From contig CACNRP010000002.1 in the NCBI GenBank assembly GCA_902622955.1, positions 53,502-117,501 of the forward strand: a DNA stretch of 64,000 bases. Reading direction: 5' to 3'. Source of the stretch: an uncultured Pelagibacteraceae bacterium. GTDB taxonomy: Bacteria > Pseudomonadota > Alphaproteobacteria > Pelagibacterales > Pelagibacteraceae. Made by a program: the position numbers and the translations under genes. Each line of letters starts with the position of its first letter. Within the stretch, counting starts at the first letter, position 1. Shown piece by piece: positions 10,115 through 19,752 of the stretch. Below the pieces are notes generated by a model that was not told the origin of the DNA, made no database searches, and saw nothing but the letters and a program-made list of their open reading frames with translations.

Positions 10115-11186
10115 TCAAACCTCCAAATGGTGAAGATGCTAATTTTCCATTAGCATTGAACGCATAAGCTCTGTCAACTTTAAAATTTATTTTTACTTTA
10201 TCGTGTATCTTAAAGTTTAGAACTTCTTCAATTGAAACAATAATTTTTGTATCTCCTCTTTTTAAGTGAAGTAAAGTTTCTGAACCACTAATTTCTGCAA
10301 GCTCAACTTCAAATTCGTGTCCGTTTTCGTTTAATTCAATATCAGAAGATCTTAAACCGATTTTTAAACCATCTTCAGTTAATTTAGATAAATGTTGTGG
10401 GGCCTCTACATCAATGCCCTCAAATCTAATGTGATTACCTGTAATTTTAGCTTCTATAATATTCATGGGCGGGTCATTTGAAATTTCTGCAACTTTTAAT
10501 GAATTTGGGTTTTCAAATATTTCTTTCGCTGGACCAACTTGTAAGACCTTACCTTCATCTAAGACAATAACTTCACCATTTAATTCCATGGTTTCCCGGG
10601 GATCAGTAGTTGAATAAATTAATATTGTTTCATCTGCTAAACCTTTAGAAAATAGGTTTTTAAATTCTTCTCTAAGTTGTTCTCTCAATTTGTAATCTAA
10701 GTTTACTAGGGGCTCATCTAGCAATAATATTTTAGCGTTTTTGACTAAAGATCTTGCAAGCGAAACTCTTTGTTGCTGCCCTCCAGAGAGCTCTTGTATC
10801 ATTCTATTTTCATAACCTAATAATCCTACAGACTTTAGAGCATCCATTACTTTTTCATTAATAATACTTTGATCTATTTTTCTTTGTTTCAAAGGAAAGG
10901 CTATGTTTTCAAAAACATTTAAATGTGGGTAGTTTATAAATTGCTGATAAACCATTGCTACATTTCTTTCCCACACAGGAATTTTTAAAAAATTTTTACC
11001 ATCAAATTCAATTTCACCACTGTCTGGTGTTAAAAGGCCAGCTATTGTTTTTAATAGCGTTGTCTTTCCAGATAACGTTCTTCCTAAAATTGTGTAGAGA
11101 TTCCCTTCCTTAAAATTAAACGATACTTCGTTTAAATGATATTGATCATCTGGTTTGTATGATAAATTATTTGCAACTAAATCCAT
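10107..11186 (-). CDS. ABC importer ATPase lacking switch His (GlpS/UgpC-like)
   Basis: Walker A GRTLSGKTT, LSGGQQQR, LLLDEPL; STTDP in place of xTHD. Confidence 0.88.
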   Translation of the reverse strand: MDLVANNLSYKPDDQYHLNEVSFNFKEGNLYTILGRTLSGKTTLLKTIAGLLTPDSGEIEFDGKNFLKIPVWERNVAMVYQQFINYPHLNVFENIAFPLKQRKIDQSIINEKVMDALKSVGLLGYENRMIQELSGGQQQRVSLARSLVKNAKILLLDEPLVNLDYKLREQLREEFKNLFSKGLADETILIYSTTDPRETMELNGEVIVLDEGKVLQVGPAKEIFENPNSLKVAEISNDPPMNIIEAKITGNHIRFEGIDVEAPQHLSKLTEDGLKIGLRSSDIELNENGHEFEVELAEISGSETLLHLKRGDTKIIVSIEEVLNFKIHDKVKINFKVDRAYAFNANGKLASSPFGGLNG

Positions 11187-12034
11187 TACTTAATAGCTCC
11201 TGATAAATTTCCTTTTGACAAATATCGCTCAACTATGAACGCAACAATAATTAAAGGTGCTACTGAAACTAAAGCTGATGCCGATAGACTCCACCAAGGA
11301 GTTACTGATGAATTTAATGCAACAATCTTAACTGGTAACAATTGAACTTCTGTAAAAGTTAAAATAAAAGCAAAGAAGAAATCAATCCATCCAAAAATTA
11401 TACAAAACATCCCAGCTACAATTAATCCTGGTATTGAATTAGGTAACACAACTTTTAAAAATGCTTGATAAGGGTTGCAACCATCAATTAGAGCTGTCTC
11501 GTCAATTTCTCTTGGAACTTTGTTAAAAAAATCAACCATAATCCAAACTGCTATTGGCATTAATAAGACAATATAGACAACAATTAGCCCTGTTAGACTG
11601 TCCAATAAGTTTATTGAACTTAAAAATAAAAAAAACGGTATTGATAAAACAATTGGTGGCATAATTCTTTGTGAGATAAAGAAAAAAGTGATATCATTAT
11701 TTTTTACAAAACCCGCCTTAAATGTATATCTGGATAATGCGTAAGCGGACAATGTTCCAAGAATAATACTAATTAAACTTGCAGTACAAGTTACAAACAT
11801 ACTATTAAAATAAGGTTCAATTATATCTACTCCACCTTTAGCTGGTGACTTAATTAATACCTTCCACCCTTCTAAGTTTGGCTCAAAATCAACCCATGGA
11901 ATATATGTTACTCCCCCATTAACAGACTGAAAATCTTTAAAAGAAGTTGTTAAAGCCCAAAGGAAAGGAGCAACTACAAATACTGTCCAAACGACAATAA
12001 AAAAATATTTCAAAAAAATATATAGTTTATCCAT
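11186..12034 (-). CDS. ABC sugar/polyol-type permease (MalG family)
   Basis: EIDETALIDGCNPYQAFLKVVLPNSIPGL EAA loop. Confidence 0.9.
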   Translation of the reverse strand: MDKLYIFLKYFFIVVWTVFVVAPFLWALTTSFKDFQSVNGGVTYIPWVDFEPNLEGWKVLIKSPAKGGVDIIEPYFNSMFVTCTASLISIILGTLSAYALSRYTFKAGFVKNNDITFFFISQRIMPPIVLSIPFFLFLSSINLLDSLTGLIVVYIVLLMPIAVWIMVDFFNKVPREIDETALIDGCNPYQAFLKVVLPNSIPGLIVAGMFCIIFGWIDFFFAFILTFTEVQLLPVKIVALNSSVTPWWSLSASALVSVAPLIIVAFIVERYLSKGNLSGAIK

Positions 12035-12037
12035 TAC

Positions 12038-12901
12038 CTATTCTTTTAATAAAACTTTGGTTAATACTTTTGCTATAATAGTTAGACTTATGATCATGAT
12101 TATTAAGTAAGTAAATGACATCGAGGCTGCATACCCCATCTGAAATTCTCTCAATCCCTTAATAAATATATAAAAACTTGAAGTTTCCGTAGAAGTACCT
12201 GGACCACCAGAAGTTAAAACATAAACTGTATCCATAATCTTCGATGCCTCAATTAACCTTATAATTATTGCTCCAATTGAAATGGGAGCCATCAATGGAA
12301 ATGTTACATAAATAAATTTTCTGACTGGACTAGCACCATCAATCGCGGCAGCTAGAAAAGGTTCTTTTGGTAAAGATAATAAACCAGCTAGTAAAAGCAA
12401 AAACATAAATGGAGTCCATTGCCATACTTCAACTATAATGACTGTAAATTTTGCGATAACTGGATCTGTCAACCACTTTGGAGCTACTCCAAAAACTGAT
12501 AAAATATCATTTACTGGTCCTAGAGACTCATGAAAAAAAGTTCTCCAAATAACTGTCATGATCACTGGTGTTGTCATCATTGGAACTAGAAAAAGAACTC
12601 TAAAAAATCTTTTAAATTTTATATCTTTCCAGACCATATGTGCCAATGCAAAACCAATCACATATTGCAATATAACTGTTGTAACTGATAAAAAACTTAA
12701 TCTAAAAAATGATTCCCAAAATCTTGGGTCATCAGTGAATAATCTTATGTAATTTTCTAAACCTATATAATCTAAACCAGGATTATAACTATTCCATCCC
12801 GACAAACTTAGTCTTACTACGAAAATAATTGGAAAAATTAATATTCCTATCAATACAAATAAACCTGGAAACAGGAAAAAATATTTATGCTTAAAGTTCA
12901 T
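12038..12901 (-). CDS. ABC sugar/polyol-type permease (MalF family)
   Basis: LAAAIDGASPVRKFIYVTFPLMAP EAA loop. Confidence 0.9.
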   Translation of the reverse strand: MNFKHKYFFLFPGLFVLIGILIFPIIFVVRLSLSGWNSYNPGLDYIGLENYIRLFTDDPRFWESFFRLSFLSVTTVILQYVIGFALAHMVWKDIKFKRFFRVLFLVPMMTTPVIMTVIWRTFFHESLGPVNDILSVFGVAPKWLTDPVIAKFTVIIVEVWQWTPFMFLLLLAGLLSLPKEPFLAAAIDGASPVRKFIYVTFPLMAPISIGAIIIRLIEASKIMDTVYVLTSGGPGTSTETSSFYIFIKGLREFQMGYAASMSFTYLIIMIISLTIIAKVLTKVLLKE

Positions 12902-12932
12902 TTATCAGTAAAGGATTATATTATTTTTATTA

Positions 12933-12962
12933 TATGTGGCCATTAAAAATAATGGCCACATA
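12933..12962 (-). other. Intercistronic hairpin between binding protein and permease genes
   Basis: tatgtggccatt-aaaaat-aatggccacata, perfect 12-bp stem, no T-run. Confidence 0.8.
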
Positions 12963-12975
12963 AAGTATTTTTAAA

Positions 12976-14514
12976 TTAAAGCTTGTTGTCTTCCATTTTG
13001 ACACCAACAGCATAAGCATCTTGAACTGCTTTTTTACCTACTCTACTCACAATTGCTTCCCACTCTTTAGCAACTTCATCTAAAGCTTCTTGAGGAGATA
13101 ATTGTCCTGCTAAAGCTTTTGAAGTTCCTGTAGCGACAGCACTTGTAAATTCAAATACACCTGGAACTCTTAGAGGGAAAACTCTGTTGTTACTTTTTTC
13201 CATATCTAAAAGTGTCTTGGTGTAACTGTTAGCGATCTCTGGATCCCAACCCATGCTATTTATGTAAATATTAGGGTCAAAGTCTGAGTTTTTAAATGGG
13301 TTAACACCAAATCTACCAATTGCTAAGTCAGCTTGATGGTTTGCACCGTTAGAAAAGAAACATAGGTAATCAAACGCCATATCTTTTACTTTACTTTTCT
13401 TAGCAACACCTACTGCCCAACCCCAAACAATGTAAGGAGCTTGGTTGTATTGATTTTCCCAGCTATTAGATACTCTGTTCCAAACTTTGTTTGCGCCTGG
13501 AAGTGGAGCTGCACCAACTTTATTTTTAATTGGGCTATCATCTTGCATCGCTGCAATAAATGCATCATCCCAAGAAAAACTAAATAAAGTCTGTCCGCCA
13601 CCAAATGATCCGATTTCATCACCTAGACCAAAGTTTGTTCCTCCTGGAGGTACATACTTAGTGGCTTCAACCCAGTCAGTTAACGCTTCTACAAACCCAG
13701 GGTTATTGATGTTTGGCTTCATAGTTTCTAAATCAAAAAAGAAACCACCTGGAGTTCTTGGGTTTTTTGCATACGCTACTGATCTACTAAAAAAAGCTGC
13801 GAACATTAAGTCATCTTTTTTCATAACCTCAGCTGAACCGTATTCTTTTTCACCGTCTCCATCCCAGTCCCAACCATTGAAATATTTAGCCATTTCGCCA
13901 TATTCTTTCCATGTTGTAGGAACTTTTAGTTCTTTACCTGTGTCTGCTTTATATTTTTTTTGCATTTCAGGGTTATCTATTACGTCTTTTCTGTATTTTA
14001 GATAATGTCTATCACCATCAACTGGGTATTGGTACATAGTTCCATCCCAAGATGATACACCCATATGAGATTTAGTTACGTCTTTCATCTCAGGTGAGTT
14101 CATATACTTCTTAGGAACTGGTGCTAAATATCTTTTCCAGTCATTGATAAAGTTAGAAAATCCAAACACAACATCGTAAGGAGCTTGTCCAGCTTGGAAA
14201 GGAACCATAGCTTTTGAGTACAAATCACCTGCTGGTGTATGTGTAACTTCAACTTTTGCACCAGTTAATTTCTCAAACTGTTCAGCGTGTAAAGCTGTTG
14301 GCTCACCCATTACAGGTATTGCGTGAGTATTTATTTTAAGAGTTTTTCCTTTGTAATTTTTCTTAGACATCTTCTCATAAGAACAATCACCTGGAATATC
14401 TCCTGTAGCTTTGATATGTGGAAATTGATCACTCCACTTATCAGCGTATGCCATAGGACTAAATATCATTAAACTTGATATAATAGCCGTCAAGCAAGTT
14501 TTCATTAGTTTCAT
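12976..14514 (-). CDS. ABC extracellular solute-binding protein (family 1)
   Basis: Sec signal peptide; FEKLTGAKVEVTHTPAGDLYSK; operon with permeases/ATPases. Confidence 0.88.
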   Translation of the reverse strand: MKLMKTCLTAIISSLMIFSPMAYADKWSDQFPHIKATGDIPGDCSYEKMSKKNYKGKTLKINTHAIPVMGEPTALHAEQFEKLTGAKVEVTHTPAGDLYSKAMVPFQAGQAPYDVVFGFSNFINDWKRYLAPVPKKYMNSPEMKDVTKSHMGVSSWDGTMYQYPVDGDRHYLKYRKDVIDNPEMQKKYKADTGKELKVPTTWKEYGEMAKYFNGWDWDGDGEKEYGSAEVMKKDDLMFAAFFSRSVAYAKNPRTPGGFFFDLETMKPNINNPGFVEALTDWVEATKYVPPGGTNFGLGDEIGSFGGGQTLFSFSWDDAFIAAMQDDSPIKNKVGAAPLPGANKVWNRVSNSWENQYNQAPYIVWGWAVGVAKKSKVKDMAFDYLCFFSNGANHQADLAIGRFGVNPFKNSDFDPNIYINSMGWDPEIANSYTKTLLDMEKSNNRVFPLRVPGVFEFTSAVATGTSKALAGQLSPQEALDEVAKEWEAIVSRVGKKAVQDAYAVGVKMEDNKL

Positions 14515-14540
14515 TATTACCTCTCTCTTCCTTTACTTAA

Positions 14541-15602
14541 TTACGGAACTAAAACAGCTCGTCCCTTAACTTTACCGTCGTTAAGATCATGAAGTGCTTT
14601 ATTAGCATCGTCCAATTTATATTCTTCCATGGATAGCTTAACTTTTCCTCGATCAGCTAATTCCATCAATTCATATAATTCAGACCACGTTCCCACTAAA
14701 TTACCTACAATCGTTTTCTCAGAAATAATTAAATCAACCGCAAGCGATTTAATTTCTTCTCCGTATCCAACGATATAGTAAAAACCACCATTAGAAGTCA
14801 TTTGAATTCCCATGGCAGTAGATCCTTTTTCTCCAACGAAATCTATAACTGCTTCAGAACCTTTGCCTTTAGTAAGTTCTTGAACTTTTTCAATTTCGTT
14901 TCCGTCAATTAAAACTCCGTGATCACCACCAAGTTCCATTGCATGTTTTAAAGCTGCTTCAGATTTTTCAACTATTATAATGTCAGCAGCACACATTGCT
15001 TTAAGACATTGAATAGCAATATGTCCTAAACCACCAGCACCAATAACTGTACAGCTTTGTCCTGGCAATAAGTGTCTAGTTGCTTTTTTAACAACTCTGT
15101 AAGCTGTAAGACCTGCATCTGAAAAAGGAGCAACATCTTTAGGAGCTAATACTTTTGGGAGCTTAATTAAATTTCTAACACTTGTTTTTAATAGCTCTGA
15201 ATATCCACCTTCTTTAATACTTAAACCAGGGAACGCTCCAGCAGCAGCATGCATATCATTACCTCTTCTACAATCTAAACAAGTACCCCCTGTTCCTGAT
15301 ATTAATGGGTGTAAAATAACTGGATCACCTTTTTTATATTCTGTAACATCTTTTCCAACATCTTCTACCCAACCTGCATTCTCATGTCCCATTACACATG
15401 GCAACAATTTTCCATCTGGATCTTGAATGTGTTTCCATACTCCTTCAATTATATGTAAATCTGTTCTGCAAACTCCTGCAGCACCAATTTTAACAATTAC
15501 ATCTGATGCCTTCTCAATCTTTGGATCTGGCATTTCTTCGCCTGTAACCCAAACTTTCTCTTTCATTTCTGGGTCATACTTATGCAAAACCTGTGCTTTC
15601 AT
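14541..15602 (-). CDS. Zinc-dependent alcohol dehydrogenase (MDR family)
   Basis: GVCRTDLHIIEG, GHENAGWVEDVG, GAGGLGHIAIQ. Confidence 0.92.
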   Translation of the reverse strand: MKAQVLHKYDPEMKEKVWVTGEEMPDPKIEKASDVIVKIGAAGVCRTDLHIIEGVWKHIQDPDGKLLPCVMGHENAGWVEDVGKDVTEYKKGDPVILHPLISGTGGTCLDCRRGNDMHAAAGAFPGLSIKEGGYSELLKTSVRNLIKLPKVLAPKDVAPFSDAGLTAYRVVKKATRHLLPGQSCTVIGAGGLGHIAIQCLKAMCAADIIIVEKSEAALKHAMELGGDHGVLIDGNEIEKVQELTKGKGSEAVIDFVGEKGSTAMGIQMTSNGGFYYIVGYGEEIKSLAVDLIISEKTIVGNLVGTWSELYELMELADRGKVKLSMEEYKLDDANKALHDLNDGKVKGRAVLVP

Positions 15603-15747
15603 CGTTTTCTCTCCCTTTTAATTTTCTAAAACTTTATTAAAAATTTGAATTGCTATGGAGTCAATGACGCTTTTAAGTGTTCAATTATTGGACAAATACA
15701 ACCTACGGTTAGTTGTTGAATACACTATTTTTATTTATCTTTTAAAA

Positions 15748-16836
15748 ATGGGAAATTTATCCTCAGTAAATAAAGAATTTAAAAATATTTTAAAAAAAAG
15801 AGGGATGATGTCCTATGCAATGGGGAAGGAAATTTCTGATAGCTGGTCGAGATGTATTGCGGAAGGACTTAACCCATTTAAGGATCCAAAACAAAGCGTA
15901 GTATCCTCTTTTGAATTAAATAAAATAAAAGAGAAAAATGAGGCTCTGAGAAAAATAGTTCTCCCAGAATTGGAACTTTTATACTCGCAAATAGCTGGAA
16001 CAAATTTTATGGTCGCGTATTCAAATGAGAATGGGTTAGTGCTCGATACAATATATGACAAAACTTGTCTTAAAACAGATGTAGGCAAAACCGTGATACC
16101 TGGATCTATTTGGGCTGAAAAAATATGTGGAACAAATGGTTTGGGATTATCTGTAGAATTAAAAAAACCAACAATAGTTTCTGGCAAAGAACATTTTTTT
16201 ACAGCACATGAAAATATATCATGCTTTGCAAGTCCAATAATTAATTATGACGGTAAAACTATTGGCATTATAGATGCTTCTACTGATTATATGTCTAGAG
16301 AACAGCATACTCTAGCTTTGGTAAAACTTGCAACTAGAAGTATCGAAACAAAATTATTTTTAAAAAAGTTTGAGCATGAATTAATTTTATCGTTTCATCC
16401 TCGAAAAGAATATTTATCAACAACAAGTGTAGGTTTATTAGCTATTAATGGAGATGGTCTAATTGTGGGCGCAAACAGTAATGCAAAAATTATGCTTAAT
16501 GGGTTAGTAGATCTAAAAAATGAAAACTTCAATAAAATTTTTACTAATTCATTTTCATCTATTGCATCAGATTTGTTAAATAATAAAACATTAAAAATTA
16601 CTGATCATTTAGGCTCATCTGTTTTTGTGGTAAGAAGTCAAATTTTTAAGGAAAATAAATTTATCGAAACAATAAAAGAAAAGAAAAAAAGTACTTGTAA
16701 AAAGTGCGAAGATACAAAAATTAAAAGAGAGAAATGTACTTTAATTAGGTCAACTTTTAATGAGACAAATAATATCTCTGCTACTTCTAGAAAATTAGGT
16801 GTTTCTAGAACTACAATTTATAAGCACTTGCAATAA
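15748..16836 (+). CDS. AcoR-like GAF + Fis-type HTH regulator without AAA+ domain
   Basis: ORF track start 15655; ATG 15748 (MGNLSSVNKEF) favoured. GAF-like WAEKICGTNGLGLSVELKKPTIVSGKEHFFTAHENISCFASPI; C-terminal ISATSRKLGVSRTTIYKHLQ. Confidence 0.82.
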   Translation: MGNLSSVNKEFKNILKKRGMMSYAMGKEISDSWSRCIAEGLNPFKDPKQSVVSSFELNKIKEKNEALRKIVLPELELLYSQIAGTNFMVAYSNENGLVLDTIYDKTCLKTDVGKTVIPGSIWAEKICGTNGLGLSVELKKPTIVSGKEHFFTAHENISCFASPIINYDGKTIGIIDASTDYMSREQHTLALVKLATRSIETKLFLKKFEHELILSFHPRKEYLSTTSVGLLAINGDGLIVGANSNAKIMLNGLVDLKNENFNKIFTNSFSSIASDLLNNKTLKITDHLGSSVFVVRSQIFKENKFIETIKEKKKSTCKKCEDTKIKREKCTLIRSTFNETNNISATSRKLGVSRTTIYKHLQ

Positions 16837-16842
16837 ATTTTT

Positions 16843-17757
16843 TTAATCAATTGGATAGTTCCAAGCACTACCACCTATTATTTTTGAAATTGCTGAAAAA
16901 TCTTTAGTATCATTTCCTTCTTTACAAAATTGATCATAAATTTCTAGGGCCATTTTGCCTAATGGTGTTTGGGCATTTACACTTTTTGCACATTCATTTG
17001 CAAGTTTAAGATCTTTATTCATCATCCCTGCAGAAAAACCAGGGCGATAATTATTGTTAGAAGGAGTTCCATCAATCAAACCTGGTAAAGGAGGGTAAAC
17101 TGAAATAGGCCAACTATTTCCTGATGCATTTTTCATTATTTCATGAACCTTTTTAATATCTATCTTCAATCTTTTAGCTAACATTAATGATTCAGAAGCT
17201 GCAATCATTGCTATTCCTAGGGCCATATTGTTACAGATCTTAGCTCCATTACCGCTTCCAATATCGCCGGCATGATAAATATTTTTTCCCATAACTTTTA
17301 AAATAGGCAATGCTTTTTCGAAAGCTTCTTTAGACCCACCAACCATTATATTAAGAGTTGCTTTTTGAGCACCCATTACTCCTCCGCTTACAGGAGCATC
17401 TATCATCATAATACCTTTATTATTAGCAGCTTTTCCGATCTCTTTTGATGTTTCTATGTCTATTGTTGAACAGTCTATCAACAAACAATCTTTTGAAACT
17501 TTATTAATTATCCCATTATCACCTAAGTATATTTCTTTTGAATGTTTACCTTCAGGTAACATTGTAATTACTATTGAGATTTCGTCGTTTATTAAATTTT
17601 CAATACTTTCTGATGTGTTTAATTTCTTTTTTTTAGCTTGCTCCATCATTTCTTTTGAAACATCAAATACAGTAATCTTTTTGCCAGATTTAAACAAGTT
17701 TTCTGCCATTGGATTTCCCATATTTCCAACTCCAATAAAAGCAATTTTATCACTCAC
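16843..17757 (-). CDS. NAD(P)-dependent oxidoreductase, 3-hydroxyisobutyrate dehydrogenase / tartronate semialdehyde reductase family
   Basis: GVGNMGNPMAENL, DAPVSGGVMGAQKATLNIMVGG. Confidence 0.92.
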   Translation of the reverse strand: MSDKIAFIGVGNMGNPMAENLFKSGKKITVFDVSKEMMEQAKKKKLNTSESIENLINDEISIVITMLPEGKHSKEIYLGDNGIINKVSKDCLLIDCSTIDIETSKEIGKAANNKGIMMIDAPVSGGVMGAQKATLNIMVGGSKEAFEKALPILKVMGKNIYHAGDIGSGNGAKICNNMALGIAMIAASESLMLAKRLKIDIKKVHEIMKNASGNSWPISVYPPLPGLIDGTPSNNNYRPGFSAGMMNKDLKLANECAKSVNAQTPLGKMALEIYDQFCKEGNDTKDFSAISKIIGGSAWNYPID

Positions 17758-17871
17758 ACATATCTCCTGTAATTTATTTTATAAATTTTATACAAACATT
17801 ATTTATATTTATCGTCAATATCGTATTATTCAAATTCGACTTTTAAATATAATAAAAATAAATTATTATTT

Positions 17872-18771
17872 ATGAATTGGATATTAGTAACAGTTTGTGG
17901 AGCTTTTTTTCAAAATTTAAGATCATCCTTACAGAAAAAATTAAATAAAGATATTTCTACTATAGCTTCAACATATGTTAGATTTGCATTTGCATTGCCA
18001 TTCGCAGCAATCTTATTTTTTATATTCTTTAGAGACTTACAGATATTAAAAGAAATATTAGTGCAACCAGACTTCTTACTTAACATTTTTCTAGCATCGA
18101 TCTTTCAAATCATTTTTACATTTTTTTTATTATATTTGTTTAATTTTTCAAATTTTGTTGTAGGTACATCTCTTAGCAAAACAGAAGTTATACAAGTAGC
18201 ATTATTTGAATATTTAATATTAAATGAAAAATTAAATAAGTTTGGAATTAGTGGAATTATTATCTCAACACTTGGAGTTATCTTATTGTCAGTAAAAGAT
18301 TTAAGACTTTTTTTGAATAATTTATTTTCAAAAACTACTATAATTGGTTTGATTTCAGGTTTGTTTTTAGGTTTAAGTGTTGTTTATTTTAGGGCAGCTA
18401 TTTTAACATTAGAAAATATTAGCTCAAATTTTGGAAAAGCTATTTCGGCACTATTCATTGGATTGTTTATTCAAACATTAATTTTAACAATTTATTTAAT
18501 TTTTTTTGAAAAGTCAGAATTTAAGAAACTTTATCATGATAAGTACGAATGTTTTTTAACGGGTATTGCTGGATTATTAGCATCATTATCCTGGTTTTAT
18601 GCTTTCACCTTAATACAATCTTCATTTGTAAGAGCTGTTGGTCAAATTGAATTATTATTTAGTTATTTTTCTTCAAGATATATGTTTAAAGAAAAAGTAA
18701 AAATTACAGAAATTATTGGAATTATAATTTTTGTTATTGGGGTTACAATTCTTTTAATATCTAGAACTTAA
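17872..18771 (+). CDS. EamA/DMT-family transporter
   Basis: Multi-TM, duplicated EamA-like pattern. Confidence 0.8.
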   Translation: MNWILVTVCGAFFQNLRSSLQKKLNKDISTIASTYVRFAFALPFAAILFFIFFRDLQILKEILVQPDFLLNIFLASIFQIIFTFFLLYLFNFSNFVVGTSLSKTEVIQVALFEYLILNEKLNKFGISGIIISTLGVILLSVKDLRLFLNNLFSKTTIIGLISGLFLGLSVVYFRAAILTLENISSNFGKAISALFIGLFIQTLILTIYLIFFEKSEFKKLYHDKYECFLTGIAGLLASLSWFYAFTLIQSSFVRAVGQIELLFSYFSSRYMFKEKVKITEIIGIIIFVIGVTILLISRT

Positions 18772-18789
18772 ACTACGATTAATCTTGTT

Positions 18790-19743
18790 TTAATTTACTT
18801 TGTTTTTACAATTTCCTGTCTTGAAGTATTCATCCAAATTATCAATAGCTAAGTTGGCCATCGCGGTACGAGTGTCTTTTGTTGCACTTCCCAAATGTGG
18901 AAGAATAAATGCACTTTTATGTTTTAAATAACCTGGGTTTAAATTTGGCTCATTTTTGTAAACATCTAAACCAACTGCATAAACTTTTCTTCTATCAAGA
19001 GCATCAATCATAGCTTCATCTTCAATAATATCTCCTCTAGCAACATTAGTGACTACAGCACCTTTTGGTAAGTACTCTAATGTTTCTCTATTAATCATAT
19101 CTACAGTCTCTTTTGATGCAGGGCAACAAACTGAAAGAACATCTGAAACTGACAACAAACTTTTTAAATTATCATGATAGGTTGCGCCTTGTTCTTTTTC
19201 CTCACTTAATTTTGAACGGTTGTGATAATGAATTTTCATACCTAAAGATTTTGCGATCTTTGCTATTTTTTGGCCAATTCTTCCCATTCCTAAAATGCCC
19301 AACCTAGATCCAGTAAGTTGTTTTCCAATTAAATAGTCAGCTGACCATTTCCAGCCTCCTTGTCTAGCACTATCAATACCCTCTGAAGCTCTTCTACAAG
19401 CCCCAAGAATTAACAAAACACCAATCTCAGCAGTCGCATCTGTTAAAACGTCTGGTGTATTTGTTACTGCAATTCCTTTATTTTTGGCTGCCTCTAAATC
19501 TATATTTCCGAATCCAACAGCAAAATTTGATATTATTTTAATACTATCAGGAAGTTTATTAATTGTTTCGGCATCTAATTTATCTGTTAGTGATGATAAA
19601 ATTCCATCACAACCTTGACTAAGTTCTATAAGTTTATTTTGTGAATACAATTCATCGTTAAGATTAAAATTTGAATTAAAAATTTCTTTTGCCTTATCCT
19701 CACATGTTCTTAGAAGTTTTCGAGTAATTAGAATTTTTTTCAT
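18790..19743 (-). CDS. D-2-hydroxyacid dehydrogenase (glyoxylate/hydroxypyruvate reductase family)
   Basis: LGILGMGRIGQKIAKIAKSLGM, LPHLGSAT. Confidence 0.93.
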   Translation of the reverse strand: MKKILITRKLLRTCEDKAKEIFNSNFNLNDELYSQNKLIELSQGCDGILSSLTDKLDAETINKLPDSIKIISNFAVGFGNIDLEAAKNKGIAVTNTPDVLTDATAEIGVLLILGACRRASEGIDSARQGGWKWSADYLIGKQLTGSRLGILGMGRIGQKIAKIAKSLGMKIHYHNRSKLSEEKEQGATYHDNLKSLLSVSDVLSVCCPASKETVDMINRETLEYLPKGAVVTNVARGDIIEDEAMIDALDRRKVYAVGLDVYKNEPNLNPGYLKHKSAFILPHLGSATKDTRTAMANLAIDNLDEYFKTGNCKNKVN

Positions 19744-19752
19744 ATGTTTTTA

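Noticed and set aside
13487-14005. 172-aa plus ORF antisense to the ABC binding protein
   Set aside because: Long shadow ORF opposite a clearly conserved gene; Pro/Ser-rich antisense composition, no motif
15813-16187. 124-aa minus ORF opposite the GAF regulator
   Set aside because: Antisense shadow of a conserved domain; no independent support
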